Part shown: piece after piece, positions 7,729-16,205 of the stretch | Layout: every line of letters starts with the position of its first letter | Position numbering within the stretch: position 1 is the first letter of the stretch | Assembly: GCA_017849555.1 (NCBI GenBank) | Contig: JAFIGU010000044.1 | Location: 1 to 64,000 of the forward strand | Source of the DNA: Sphingomonas sp. | Lineage (GTDB): Bacteria > Pseudomonadota > Alphaproteobacteria > Sphingomonadales > Sphingomonadaceae | Reading direction: 5' to 3' | DNA length: 64,000 nt | The notes under the pieces: generated by a model | Told to the model about the DNA's origin: nothing | Database searches by the model: none | The model's input: only the letters and a program-made list of their open reading frames with translations | Position numbers and translations under genes: made by a program

Positions 7729-8994
7729 TCATAGCGCGACATCCACCGCATGAATCGCCAGCCCGACCAGCCCGCCGACCAGCGTGCCGTTGATCCGGAT
7801 GAATTGCAGATCCTTGCCCACCGCATTCTCCAGCCGGCGGGTGATCGTCTGTGCGTCCCACCCGCGCACCGTTTCGGATACCAGCCGGACGATCGAATCG
7901 CCGTAATCCGCCGCGGTCCCCACCGCCGCGCGGCGCACATAGCGGTTGAGCGTGCGCTGCAGGCGGACATCGCTTTGCAGCGTCTGCCCGAGCTGGTCGA
8001 GCGCCTCGCGCAGCTTGCCCGCGACGAGCGCCTCCGGATCGCGCGCGGCGCGCAGCATCGCGGCGCGCGCCTGCTCCCACAATCCGTTGATCCAATCCTG
8101 CATCGCGGGATTTTCGAGCAGTTCGAGCTTGAGCTGCTCGACGCGCGCGATCATCGCCGCGTCGTGCTGGAGGTCGTCGGCGAGCTTGATCAGCCCCTCC
8201 TCGGCCTTGCCGCGCAACGGGTGGTTGCGATCCTCGGCCATGTCGGCGAGCATCTTGTCGAGCCCGTCGATGATCTTGTTGGCGAGCGTCTCGTCGAGCC
8301 CGGTCCAGCGCAGGATCGACCCCGCGCGGTCATGGACCATCGCGCGGACGATCGGCTCGTTCGCCTGAAGGACGCGCCCGGCCCAGCGGACGATCCCGTC
8401 GAGCACCGGCAAATGGCGATCCTTGCTGATCGCCGCGGCGAGCGCACGGCCGAGGACCGGCGACAGATCGAGCACGCGCACCTGCCGGACCATCGCGCCG
8501 CGCACCATCCCGCCGAGCCGTTCCTGATCGAGCGCCTGGAGCACCTCCACCGCGAGCCGCGACAGGCCGCGCGACAGGCGTGAGCCGCCCGCGGTCGGGT
8601 TGCTCAGCCAGCGCCCCGCGGCGCTGGCGAGATCGATCCGCCGCATCCGCCGCGCGACGACGTGCGGGATCAGGAAATTGTCGCGCAGGAACAGCGCGAG
8701 CTGGTCGCCGATGCGATCCTTGTTGCGCGGGATGATCGCGGTATGCGGGATCGGCAGCCCGAGCGGGTGGCGGAACAGGGCGGTCACCGCGAACCAGTCG
8801 GCCAGCCCGCCGACCATCGCCGCTTCGGCAAAGGCACGGACGAAGCCCCAGCCGGGATGGAGCGGCTCGACGGCGCGGGCGACGAGGAAGGTCGCCGCCA
8901 TCACCACCAGCATCGCCGTCGCGACCACCCGCATCCGCACCAGTCCGGCGGGAATGCGTTCGTGAGGCGGCCGCCGGCGGACGATCGGGATCAT
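7729..8994 (-). CDS. DUF445 family membrane protein
   Basis: A 421-residue protein of the DUF445 (YjiN-like) family, of unknown function. An N-terminal membrane helix (about residues 20-40) is followed by the family's conserved stretch GGLADWFAVTALFRHPLG and IPHTAIIPRNKDRIG. A long amphipathic helical region follows, and there is a second membrane helix at the very C-terminus (about residues 400-418). ATG 8994 is chosen; a TTG at 9012 would add six residues. It lies 79 bases upstream of the Mla operon on the same strand and could be read with it. Confidence 0.85.
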   Translation of the reverse strand: MIPIVRRRPPHERIPAGLVRMRVVATAMLVVMAATFLVARAVEPLHPGWGFVRAFAEAAMVGGLADWFAVTALFRHPLGLPIPHTAIIPRNKDRIGDQLALFLRDNFLIPHVVARRMRRIDLASAAGRWLSNPTAGGSRLSRGLSRLAVEVLQALDQERLGGMVRGAMVRQVRVLDLSPVLGRALAAAISKDRHLPVLDGIVRWAGRVLQANEPIVRAMVHDRAGSILRWTGLDETLANKIIDGLDKMLADMAEDRNHPLRGKAEEGLIKLADDLQHDAAMIARVEQLKLELLENPAMQDWINGLWEQARAAMLRAARDPEALVAGKLREALDQLGQTLQSDVRLQRTLNRYVRRAAVGTAADYGDSIVRLVSETVRGWDAQTITRRLENAVGKDLQFIRINGTLVGGLVGLAIHAVDVAL

Positions 8995-9309
8995 ACCCGA
9001 AACAATCCCCAAGTCGTGGCTTTGTTCAAGCCGTTCGTTCGCGGGCGATAGAGAGAGGCGAGCATCCCGGCCGTCAACCCGGCCTTCCGGCGCCGCGGCA
9101 CCGCGGGCCTAGAGCATCGTGCGCGAATTCCGATCCACCCCGGCCCTCGGGGTCCCCTTCTTGTGTCCCCGCGAAGACGGGGACCTAGTCTGGGCTCCCG
9201 CCTTGGCAGGAACACAAGGGGCGGCTCGATCTGGATCCCGATCAAACGCACGAGGCTCTTGCTGCCCGGTGGCCCCCGGCACAAGGCCGGGGTGACGGGC
9301 CCGCTCGCC
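8995..9309. repeat. gene-free stretch with REP-like short palindromes
   Basis: No gene is seen in these 315 bases. Several short imperfect palindromes lie in it: a unit with GTCCCCGCGAAGACGGGGAC at 9166-9185 followed by TCCCGCCTTGGCAGGA, and CCCCGGCACAAGGCCGGGG near 9273-9291, which may also act as a terminator for the RND operon. They resemble the short repeats at 14.82 and 59.13 kb. Confidence 0.55.
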
Positions 9310-12300
9310 TCACTCCGCCGGCTGCGGATCGTCGTCGTGGAAGCCGATCCGGCCCTGCGGGGCGGGGAGCGGGCCGCCGCCGGGAACGTGATCGATCGCG
9401 GGTCGATCGCCGTCGCCCGGACGATAGGTCAGCAGGCGCCGGCCGATCCACGGCCCCACCCGCCGCTCGATCCCGATCGCGAGGCTGAACGCCGCGGGAA
9501 CGATCAGCAGGGTCAGCAGCGTCGACAGCGTCAGCCCGCCGATCACCACGATCCCCATCGGCGCGCGCCACGATCCGTCGCCCGACAGCGACAAGGCGGT
9601 CGGCACCATCCCGGCGACCATCGCCACGGTGGTCATCACGATCGGCTGCGCGCGCTTGTGCCCGGCGTCGATGATCGCATCGTGCACCGGCACGCCCTTC
9701 ATGATCTCCTCCAGCGCGAAGTCGATCAGCAGGATCGAATTCTTGGCGACGATGCCGAGCAGCATCAGCAGCCCGATGAACACCGGCATCGACAAGGGAT
9801 CGCCGACGATCAGCAGCGCGATCAGCCCGCCCAGCGGCGCGAGCAGCAGCGACCCCATGTTGACCAGCGGCGGCAGCAGCCGGCGATAGAGCAGCACCAG
9901 CACCGAGAAGACCAGGAACACCCCCGCGATCACCGCGAAGATGAAGTTGGTCAGCATCTCCATCTGCCATTTCGCCTGGCCGACGCTGACCCGCTGGATG
10001 CCGATCGGCAGGTTGCGCAGCGTCGGCAGCGCATTGACCTGTTTCATCGCATTGCTGAGCACCAGCCCCGAGGAGAGGTCGGCGCCAATCGTCAGCTGGC
10101 GCTGCTGGTTGAGCCGGTTGATCTTGGTCGGCCCCGAACCGAAGCCGATATCCGCCACCACCGACAGCGGCACCGACCCGCCGGTCAGCGTCTGCACCGG
10201 CAGGTTCTGGATCGTGGCGAGTTCGGTGCGCGACGATTGATCGAGCGCGACGCGGATCGGCACCTGGCGGTCGCTCAACGAGAATTTGGCGCTGTTCTGA
10301 TCGATGTCGCCGATCGTCGCGATGCGGATCGCGTTGGACAATGCGGCGGTCGTCACCCCGAGATTGGCGGCAAGATCGAGCCGCGGCTTGATCACGATCT
10401 CGGGCCGGTTGAGCCCGCCGGCGATGCGCGGCGCGATCAGCCCCGGAATCTTGGTCATCTCGTTGACCAATTGATCCGCGGTCTGCCGCAACTGCGCCGG
10501 ATCGTCGCCGCCCAGCGTGATCGAGACGTCGCGGTTATTCTCGCCCCAGCCGAACTGCGACTGGAAATTGACCCGCGCGTCGGGGATCTTGGCCAGTTCG
10601 GGCGCCAGGCTGCGCTCGAACGCGGTCGAGGTCATCGACTTGTGGTCCTTGAACTGCGCGGTGACGCGGCCCGAGCCGACCGCGGTGCGGCTGTAGACGC
10701 TCCGCACGTCGGGCTGTTTGCGCAGCAGCGCGACGACCTTGTCGACCGTCTCCTGCGTCTGCGCCAGCGTCGAGCCCGGCGCCATCGTGATCGTCACCGC
10801 GGAGCGCTCGTCGTCGATCGCCGGCTGGAACTGCATCGGGATCAGCCCGAAGCAGACGATCGTCAGCAGGAAGGCGCCGACCCCCATCCCGATCACCCAC
10901 AGGCGATGATCGCGGAAATAGCCGGTCAGCCGCTTGAGGCCGCCCTGCGCGCGGATCGCCGGCGCGCGACCGGTGTCCATCGTCCAGTGCAGCACCTTGA
11001 GATAGACGTCCATCAGCCAGCCTTCGCCATGCGTGGCGTGGCCCCCGGCCTTGAGGAAATAAGCCGCGATCATCGGGGTGATGAGCCGCGCGACGGCAAG
11101 GCTCATCAGCACCGCGACGACGACGGTGAGACCGAAGTTGCGGAAGAACTGCCCCGAAATCCCCGGCATCAGCCCGACGGGCAGGAACACCGCGACGATC
11201 GCCATCGTCGTCGCCAGCACCGCGAGACCGATCTCGTCCGCTGCGTCGATCGCCGCTTGATAGGCGGTTTTGCCCATCCGCATGTGGCGCACGATATTCT
11301 CGATCTCGACGATCGCGTCGTCGACCAGCACCCCGGCGACGAGGCTGAGCGCGAGCAGCGTCATCCCGTTGAGCGAGAAGCCCATCAGATCCATGAACCA
11401 GAAGGCCGGGATCGCCGACAAAGGGATCGCGAGCGCCGAGATCATCGTCGCGCGCGTATCGCGCAGGAACAGGAAGACGATCAGCACCGCCAGCGCGGCG
11501 CCCTCGAGCATCGCGTGGATCGCGCTCTTATATTGCTCCAGCGCATATTTGGAGCCGTCGTAGCGCAGCTGGAAATGCACCTTGGGGTTGCGCTTCTCCA
11601 GCATCTCCAGCTTGGCCTTGGCCTCGCGGAACACGGTGACGTCGGAATAGCCCTTGGCGCGCTTGAAATCGAAGCTCAGCACCGGGCGGCCGTCGACCGC
11701 CGCGGCGGTGCGCTGCTCGGCATAGAGATCGCGCACCGTCGCGACGTCGGCGAGCTTGACCGTCCGCCCGTCGCCGACCGAGATCTGCGTCTGGCCGAGT
11801 TCGTAAGCGTTGCGCGCGTTGCCGAGCACGCGCAGCGATTGTTCCGCCCCGGCGATTTCGGAGCGCCCCCCCGCCGCGTTCAGGTTCACCTGGCGGAGCT
11901 GCTGGTTGATCTGGCTCGCGGTGAGCCCGAATGCGGCGAGCTTGGCCGGATCGAGAATCACGCGGATCTCGCGATCGACCCCGCCGTTGCGCTCGACCTT
12001 GCTCAGCCCGGGGACGGAGAGCAGCTCCTTGGCCACCGTATTGTCGATGTACCAGGAAAGCTGCTCGATCGTCATGTCGCTGGCGATCGCGGAATAGCTG
12101 CCGACATCATTGTCGTTGGCCTTCACGCGGGTGATCTGCGGCTCCAGAATGCCTTCGGGCAGGTTGGAGCGGATCTGCACCACCGCGTCGCGCACCTCGT
12201 TCACCGCGCGATCGATCGGGGTGCCGATGTCGAGCTGGACGAAGGTGGTCGAGCTGCCCTCGCTGACGAACGACTGGATCTCGTCGATCCCCTCGACCGA

Positions 12301-12525
12301 GCGCACCGCCGCCTCGACCCGCTGCGTCACCTGCGTTTCGAGCTCGCTCGGCGCCGCGCCCGGCTGCGAGATCTCCACCGTCACCGCCGGGAATTCGATG
12401 TCCGGATCCTGGTTGATGTCCATGCGGATGAAGCTGACGATGCCGGCCACCGTCAGCATGCAGAACAGCACGATCGACGGAACCGGGTTCCGGATCGACC
12501 AGGCGGAGATATTGCGGAAGCTCAT
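9310..12525 (-). CDS. RND efflux pump inner-membrane transporter (HAE1 type)
   Basis: A 1071-residue AcrB-like proton-driven transporter. The order is membrane helix 1, a large periplasmic loop (about residues 35-330), helices 2-6 carrying GVLVDDAIVEIENI with the paired Asp of the proton relay, a linker, helix 7, a second periplasmic loop (about 560-860) and helices 8-12. ATG 12525 (MSFRNISAWSIRNP) is the standard family start and lies 7 bases after the adaptor stop; an upstream in-frame extension is rejected. It works with the periplasmic adaptor encoded before it. No outer membrane channel is in this operon, so a shared one is probably used. The substrate cannot be told. Confidence 0.93.
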   Translation of the reverse strand: MSFRNISAWSIRNPVPSIVLFCMLTVAGIVSFIRMDINQDPDIEFPAVTVEISQPGAAPSELETQVTQRVEAAVRSVEGIDEIQSFVSEGSSTTFVQLDIGTPIDRAVNEVRDAVVQIRSNLPEGILEPQITRVKANDNDVGSYSAIASDMTIEQLSWYIDNTVAKELLSVPGLSKVERNGGVDREIRVILDPAKLAAFGLTASQINQQLRQVNLNAAGGRSEIAGAEQSLRVLGNARNAYELGQTQISVGDGRTVKLADVATVRDLYAEQRTAAAVDGRPVLSFDFKRAKGYSDVTVFREAKAKLEMLEKRNPKVHFQLRYDGSKYALEQYKSAIHAMLEGAALAVLIVFLFLRDTRATMISALAIPLSAIPAFWFMDLMGFSLNGMTLLALSLVAGVLVDDAIVEIENIVRHMRMGKTAYQAAIDAADEIGLAVLATTMAIVAVFLPVGLMPGISGQFFRNFGLTVVVAVLMSLAVARLITPMIAAYFLKAGGHATHGEGWLMDVYLKVLHWTMDTGRAPAIRAQGGLKRLTGYFRDHRLWVIGMGVGAFLLTIVCFGLIPMQFQPAIDDERSAVTITMAPGSTLAQTQETVDKVVALLRKQPDVRSVYSRTAVGSGRVTAQFKDHKSMTSTAFERSLAPELAKIPDARVNFQSQFGWGENNRDVSITLGGDDPAQLRQTADQLVNEMTKIPGLIAPRIAGGLNRPEIVIKPRLDLAANLGVTTAALSNAIRIATIGDIDQNSAKFSLSDRQVPIRVALDQSSRTELATIQNLPVQTLTGGSVPLSVVADIGFGSGPTKINRLNQQRQLTIGADLSSGLVLSNAMKQVNALPTLRNLPIGIQRVSVGQAKWQMEMLTNFIFAVIAGVFLVFSVLVLLYRRLLPPLVNMGSLLLAPLGGLIALLIVGDPLSMPVFIGLLMLLGIVAKNSILLIDFALEEIMKGVPVHDAIIDAGHKRAQPIVMTTVAMVAGMVPTALSLSGDGSWRAPMGIVVIGGLTLSTLLTLLIVPAAFSLAIGIERRVGPWIGRRLLTYRPGDGDRPAIDHVPGGGPLPAPQGRIGFHDDDPQPAE

Positions 12526-12532
12526 GGCGCTA

Positions 12533-13720
12533 TCAGCCTTTGGCTTTCTCGGTGCCCTTTTCCACGACCGGGACGACCTTTTGCCCCGGATTGAGGAAAG
12601 CACCGGCGGAACGGATCACGCGCTCGTTGCCCGTCAGCCCCTCGGCGATCGCGACGTTGCGATCGGTGACGGTGCCGAGCCGAACGTTGCGCCGCTCCAC
12701 CTTGTTGTCCTTGCCGACGATATAGACGAAATTGCCGCGGTCGTCGCTCAGGATCGCCGATTGCGGCAATTGCGGCTCGTTGCTCGCCCCGCCGATCAGC
12801 GTCGCCGAGGCGAAACCGCCCGGGCGGAGCGCCGGATCGTAGGAAAGCTGGATGCGCGCGATGCCCTGCCGCGTCTGCGGATCGATCACCGGCGACACCT
12901 GCCACACATGCCCGGAGAAGGAGCGCGATTCGCCGACCGGGGTGACGATGGCGCCGTCGCCGACGCGGACCTTGGCGAGATCGGCCTCGGCGAGCTGCGC
13001 GCGCATCTCCATCTCGCCGCCCTTGGCCATGCGGAACAGGGTGCCGGTGGTCGCGCCGATGATCTGCCCCGGTTCGACCTGCCGCGTCAGGATCAGCCCC
13101 GCTTCCGGCGCGCGGATATCGAGCCGGCGGTTGCGCGCGCCCTGCTCGGCGGCGGTGGCCTGCGCCACCTTGAGCCGCGCGGCGGCGGCATCGCGCGTCG
13201 CGATGCGGCGCTGCACGTCGGCCTGGCTGATGAACCCGCGCCCGACGAGCTGCTGCGCGCGCTCGAGCTCCTGCTGGGCGAGCACCAGATCCGATCGTGC
13301 GACGCCGATCTGCGCATTGAGGCTCGCCGCGGTCTGCGCCTGCACCGAGCGGTCGACCACCGCGAGCACCTCGCCCGCCGCGACCCACTGCCCCGGCTCG
13401 ACCAGCACGCGGGTCACCATCCCGCCTTCGCCCGCGACGCCGACCGGCATCTCGCGCTTGGCGGCGAGCGACCCGGTGGCGTTGATCTGGCGCGCGACCG
13501 ATCCGCTGCCCGGCACCATCACGGTGACGGTCGGCGCCTGATCGGCCGGCGACATGGCGGGCGCGTCGCCGCCGCGATGCGTCAGCGCATAACCGCCGCC
13601 GCCCGCCAGCACGAGCGCGAGCGCGCCGCCGATGATCCAGCGGCGCCGATTGCGCGCGCGGGTATCCGGCCCCTCGATCGCCAGCCGCTCGCCGCCCAGA
13701 CTGCCGGATTCGTAATTCAT
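12533..13720 (-). CDS. RND efflux periplasmic adaptor (membrane fusion protein)
   Basis: A 395-residue adaptor bridging the RND transporter to an outer-membrane channel. A short cytoplasmic tail and a membrane anchor (about residues 28-48, WIIGGALALVLAGGGGYAL) precede the lipoyl/barrel-sandwich halves split by a coiled-coil hairpin (about 130-200, rich in Ala/Gln/Arg), then a beta-barrel and a membrane-proximal domain. ATG 13720 is chosen because GGGGAAG lies 8 bases upstream; ATG 13759 is possible. It is the first gene of the operon, with a divergent SIMPL gene across a 200-base intergenic region. Confidence 0.9.
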   Translation of the reverse strand: MNYESGSLGGERLAIEGPDTRARNRRRWIIGGALALVLAGGGGYALTHRGGDAPAMSPADQAPTVTVMVPGSGSVARQINATGSLAAKREMPVGVAGEGGMVTRVLVEPGQWVAAGEVLAVVDRSVQAQTAASLNAQIGVARSDLVLAQQELERAQQLVGRGFISQADVQRRIATRDAAAARLKVAQATAAEQGARNRRLDIRAPEAGLILTRQVEPGQIIGATTGTLFRMAKGGEMEMRAQLAEADLAKVRVGDGAIVTPVGESRSFSGHVWQVSPVIDPQTRQGIARIQLSYDPALRPGGFASATLIGGASNEPQLPQSAILSDDRGNFVYIVGKDNKVERRNVRLGTVTDRNVAIAEGLTGNERVIRSAGAFLNPGQKVVPVVEKGTEKAKG

Positions 13721-13922
13721 TCGGCTCACTTCCCCGTCCCGGCGCCCTGATCGCCTCATTTACCTCGGCGCTGTATTATCGGAATAAATCACCGCACTCA
13801 AGTGCCCCCGCAAATGCCCGGTCGAGGTGGCGGAATTGAGGCTGGGGCCGTTCATCCCCGGTTGATCGAAGCTCTGCCACAGCTCGTCGCAGCAAGTGAT
13901 TTTCACGGGAGCTTTGCAATCT

Positions 13923-14645
13923 ATGCGTCTAATCTTTTCCCTCGTGACGCTCGCCGCCTGCGCGGCCGCCACCCCGGCGCTGGCGCAGGCCGCCACGCCC
14001 GCGATCCTGCCCGACGGGACGTTGCTCGATATCACGGCTACCGGCCAGGTCAGCCGCACCCCCGACATCGCGACGATTCGCGCCGGGGTGGTGACCCAGG
14101 CGCCGACCGCCGCCGCCGCGCTGAGCGAAAATGCCGCGCGGATGACCCGCGTGATCCAGGCGCTCAAGGCGGCCGGGATCGCCGAGCGCGACATCATGAC
14201 GAGCAGCGTCGGGCTCTCGCCGCAATATCGCTATCAGCAGAATGAGGCGCCGGTGATCACCGGCTATCAGGCGAGCAACAACGTTTCGGTGAAGTTCCGC
14301 GATATCGCCAAGAGCGGCGCCGCGCTCGACGCCTTGGTCAAGGCGGGCGCCAACCAGATCGACGGGCCGTCGATGTCGATCGACAAGCCCGGCGCCGCGC
14401 TCGACGAGGCGCGCGCCGAGGCGGTGAAGACCGCGCGCACCCGCGCCGAGCTTTATGCCAAGGCGGCGGGGTTGCGCGTCGTGCGGATCGTGTCGATCAA
14501 CGAAAATGGCGAGAATGACGGCGGCTCGCCGCGTCCGCCGGTCGCCTATATGCGCGCCGCCAAGGCCGATATGGCGGAAACCCCGATCGTCGCCGGCGAA
14601 ACCGAACTGTCGGTGACGCTCGGCGTGCGCTTCCTGCTGCAATAA
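13923..14645 (+). CDS. SIMPL-domain (DUF541) periplasmic protein
   Basis: A 240-residue exported protein with signal peptide MRLIFSLVTLAACAAATPALAQ, which decides the ATG at 13923. Residues about 35-240 form a SIMPL/DUF541 domain (ITATGQVSRTPDIATI, then ALKAAGIAERDIMTSSVGLS and the YQASNNVSVKF strand). Members such as E. coli YggE are linked to oxidative stress tolerance, but the molecular function is unknown. It is transcribed divergently from the RND adaptor gene and may share its control region. The proposed start sits within a favourable GC-rich coding pattern; the preceding bases read poorly as protein. Confidence 0.85.
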   Translation: MRLIFSLVTLAACAAATPALAQAATPAILPDGTLLDITATGQVSRTPDIATIRAGVVTQAPTAAAALSENAARMTRVIQALKAAGIAERDIMTSSVGLSPQYRYQQNEAPVITGYQASNNVSVKFRDIAKSGAALDALVKAGANQIDGPSMSIDKPGAALDEARAEAVKTARTRAELYAKAAGLRVVRIVSINENGENDGGSPRPPVAYMRAAKADMAETPIVAGETELSVTLGVRFLLQ

Positions 14646-14674
14646 GCGCGCGCCAGTCGAACTTGCCCTTCAGT

Positions 14675-14760
14675 CGTCATGCCGGGCTCGACCCGGCATC
14701 CAGAGCCACGAGCGATATCGCCTGTTGCCCTGGATGCCGGATCAAGTCCGGTATGACGAA
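14675..14760. repeat. REP-B inverted pair
   Basis: Two facing copies of a repeat with the core CGTCATGCCGG...CCGGCATCCAGAG are separated by about 20 bases. The second copy reads CTGGATGCCGGATC...TATGACG. The pair can fold into a long hairpin. A closely similar pair lies at 22327-22405. It is located just downstream of the SIMPL gene. Confidence 0.85.
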
Positions 14761-14817
14761 AGGATGACGACGTCGGAAGCCTTTGGCGACGCCTATCTGA
14801 CCGAAGGCGGGAGCTCA

Positions 14818-14850
14818 GACCCGGTCCCCGCCTTCGCGAGGACGCAAAGA
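14818..14850. repeat. REP-C type short palindrome
   Basis: GGTCCCCGCCTTCGCGAGGACGC is a short palindrome like those near 9166 and 59131. It lies between the REP-B pair and the terminator. Confidence 0.5.
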
Positions 14851-14883
14851 TCTAAGGCGGCGGGCTCGCCACATCAAAAACAC

Positions 14884-14917
14884 ACGGCCGCCCGATCGCT
14901 CGGGCGGCCGTTTCGTT
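14884..14917. terminator. bidirectional rho-independent terminator
   Basis: A perfect 12-bp stem ACGGCCGCCCGA / TCGGGCGGCCGT with a TCGC loop. It is followed by TTCGTTT on the plus strand and by GTGTGTTTTTG on the minus strand. It can therefore end both the SIMPL transcript and the converging GlsB transcript. Confidence 0.85.
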
Positions 14918-14942
14918 TGACGACGTTTGCGTCAGTAACGGA

Positions 14943-15200
14943 TCAGCGCACAGACCCGCGGCGGACGAGGTTGACGATCCCGAGCAGGACCACCGCGCCG
15001 AGCAGCGAGACGAGGAACGAATAGACCGACAGCCCGGTCTGGCCGAAATTGCCGCCGGAGAAGATCAGCCCGCCGATGAACGCGCCGATGATGCCGACCA
15101 CGACGTTGAGGAAAATCCCCTGTTGCGCATCGGTCCGCATGATGATGCTCGCGAGCCACCCGATAACGCCGCCGACGATCAGCCAAAGAATGATACCCAT
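14943..15200 (-). CDS. GlsB/YeaQ/YmgE family membrane protein
   Basis: An 85-residue protein with three hydrophobic segments (about residues 3-18, 28-48 and 58-78). It carries the family pattern GGVIGWLASIIM, then GIFLNVVVGIIGAFIGG and a basic C-terminus. The family is stress-associated in several bacteria and also called transglycosylase-associated, but the function is not established. The ATG at 15200 is the only reasonable start. It is a single gene ending at the bidirectional terminator. Confidence 0.9.
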   Translation of the reverse strand: MGIILWLIVGGVIGWLASIIMRTDAQQGIFLNVVVGIIGAFIGGLIFSGGNFGQTGLSVYSFLVSLLGAVVLLGIVNLVRRGSVR

Positions 15201-15311
15201 GGCACTACTCCCAAGCTTTCGCCCGGCGAGCGCCGGGCTGCCTTACCTGATCAAGTAAATGCCGATGGGCCTTCTTTGTTCCGGCTGGCGCACGATGCCC
15301 GGGCAATAAGA

Positions 15312-15385
15312 CGGCGCCGGCCCCCTTCCTTCGCCCTCCCCGGTTGCTGTCCGTTGGGAAGGGCGAAGGAACGACGCCGGCGCCG
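15312..15385. repeat. nested perfect inverted repeat downstream of sciP
   Basis: The outer arms CGGCGCCGGC / GCCGGCGCCG (15312-15321 and 15376-15385, 10 bp) enclose inner arms TTCCTTCGCCCT / AGGGCGAAGGAA (15326-15337 and 15360-15371, 12 bp), with a 22-base loop. All pairs are perfect. It lies 38 bases past the sciP stop in the direction of sciP transcription, so it could end or stabilise that mRNA. It has no T tract and is not one of the other repeat families. Confidence 0.75.
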
Positions 15386-15422
15386 CTCACTTATCCGGCC
15401 GCGCGGGCCGGATCGGGTGATC

Positions 15423-15722
15423 TCAATATTTCTGCTGGCGCTCGTAGAGCGACCGGTAATGTTGAATCCGCGTCACGCGCAGCCCGGGCATCCCGGAGCG
15501 ATCGATCGCGCGCTGCCAGCTCGCGAACTCCTCGACGGTCAGCCCGTAACGCTCGCAGACTTCATCCACCGTAAGTAAGCCACCGTTCACCGCAGCGACC
15601 ACTTCGGCCTTCCGCCGGACCACCCAGCGCGTCGTGTTGACGGGCGGCAAAGTCTCCAGCGTGAGCGGTTCTCCGAGCGGCCCGATGACCCTTGCAGGGC
15701 GGATTTTTTGGTTTTCAATCAT
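15423..15722 (-). CDS. sciP: SciP-like CtrA inhibitor (DUF1153)
   Basis: A 99-residue helix-turn-helix protein of the DUF1153 family. The conserved run begins IGPLGEPLTL, followed by NTTRWVVRRKAEVVAAV, GGLLTVDEVCERYGLT and EEFASWQRAID. In Caulobacter, SciP binds CtrA and blocks its activation of target promoters in the cell cycle. The sequence is a full-length match with the expected size. The ATG is at 15722. A TTAACC half-site, as recognised by CtrA, occurs just upstream at about 15726-15731. The gene stands alone, with a large hairpin downstream. Confidence 0.92.
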   Translation of the reverse strand: MIENQKIRPARVIGPLGEPLTLETLPPVNTTRWVVRRKAEVVAAVNGGLLTVDEVCERYGLTVEEFASWQRAIDRSGMPGLRVTRIQHYRSLYERQQKY

Positions 15723-15830
15723 TACTTTAACCTTCGGTTCGGGGCGGGGGGCCCCCTCTCCAACTACGGGGACTATGACGTAACCGGGTGGCTGTTGCGT
15801 GCCGCCTAAGCAGCACGGTAAACGCGCCGT

Positions 15831-16061
15831 TCACCGGTCCCTCCATTCCGTCAGCGTCCGGGCGGCAATACCGTTGAACGCACCGTCGGCTGGCGCAAAA
15901 CGCGCGCCGAGCGACGGTTGGTGCATCATCTGCGCCTGGGCGATCGCGGTCGGCGAGGCAGCCTGCCGCGCCGCGATCCGCACAAGCAGCACCGCGAGAT
16001 CGACCGGCAGCGGCACTGCCGCATCGGCCTTGATGTCGAATCCGGCGAAGCTCAAATCCAT
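15831..16061 (-). CDS. small hypothetical protein
   Basis: A 76-residue protein that I do not recognise. It is supported as a real gene by a high-GC third-position pattern throughout and by an AAGGG ribosome site 6-10 bases upstream of the ATG at 16061. It is predicted largely helical, with a middle hydrophobic helix LPVDLAVLLVRIAARQAAS and no signal peptide. It lies upstream of sciP on the same strand, with a CtrA-like box in its upstream region, which suggests a cell-cycle or motility connection. That connection is inference only. Confidence 0.5.
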   Translation of the reverse strand: MDLSFAGFDIKADAAVPLPVDLAVLLVRIAARQAASPTAIAQAQMMHQPSLGARFAPADGAFNGIAARTLTEWRDR

Positions 16062-16118
16062 TACGACCCTTACGTTACTCGTGCCGTGCGAGGCACAGGT
16101 CGCTTCTAACCAAAGGGG

Positions 16119-16134
16119 GTTAAAAACCTCGTAA
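16119..16134 (-). promoter_or_regulatory. candidate CtrA-binding box
   Basis: On the minus strand this reads TTAC-N7-TTAAC, one mismatch from the CtrA consensus TTAA-N7-TTAAC. It lies about 60 bases upstream of the small gene at 16061 and about 70 bases upstream of mnmA on the other strand. Finding it next to sciP, whose product inhibits CtrA, gives it some support. Confidence 0.35.
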
Positions 16135-16205
16135 ACGACGGGGCAACGGTTCGTTCACAAAGGTAACTTTGCGTAACGCCGAGGGCTCCTATATCGGGAC
16201 CTGCG

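Noticed and set aside
7750..8583. Plus-strand frame opposite the DUF445 gene
   Set aside because: It is a shadow frame rich in Arg/Asp/Gln without motifs; the DUF445 signature is on the minus strand.
9163..12594. A very long open frame on the plus strand opposite the RND transporter
   Set aside because: Its translation is dominated by Arg, Asp, His and Gln, as in a mirror frame of high-GC coding DNA. The opposite strand encodes a clean AcrB-type protein with all motifs.
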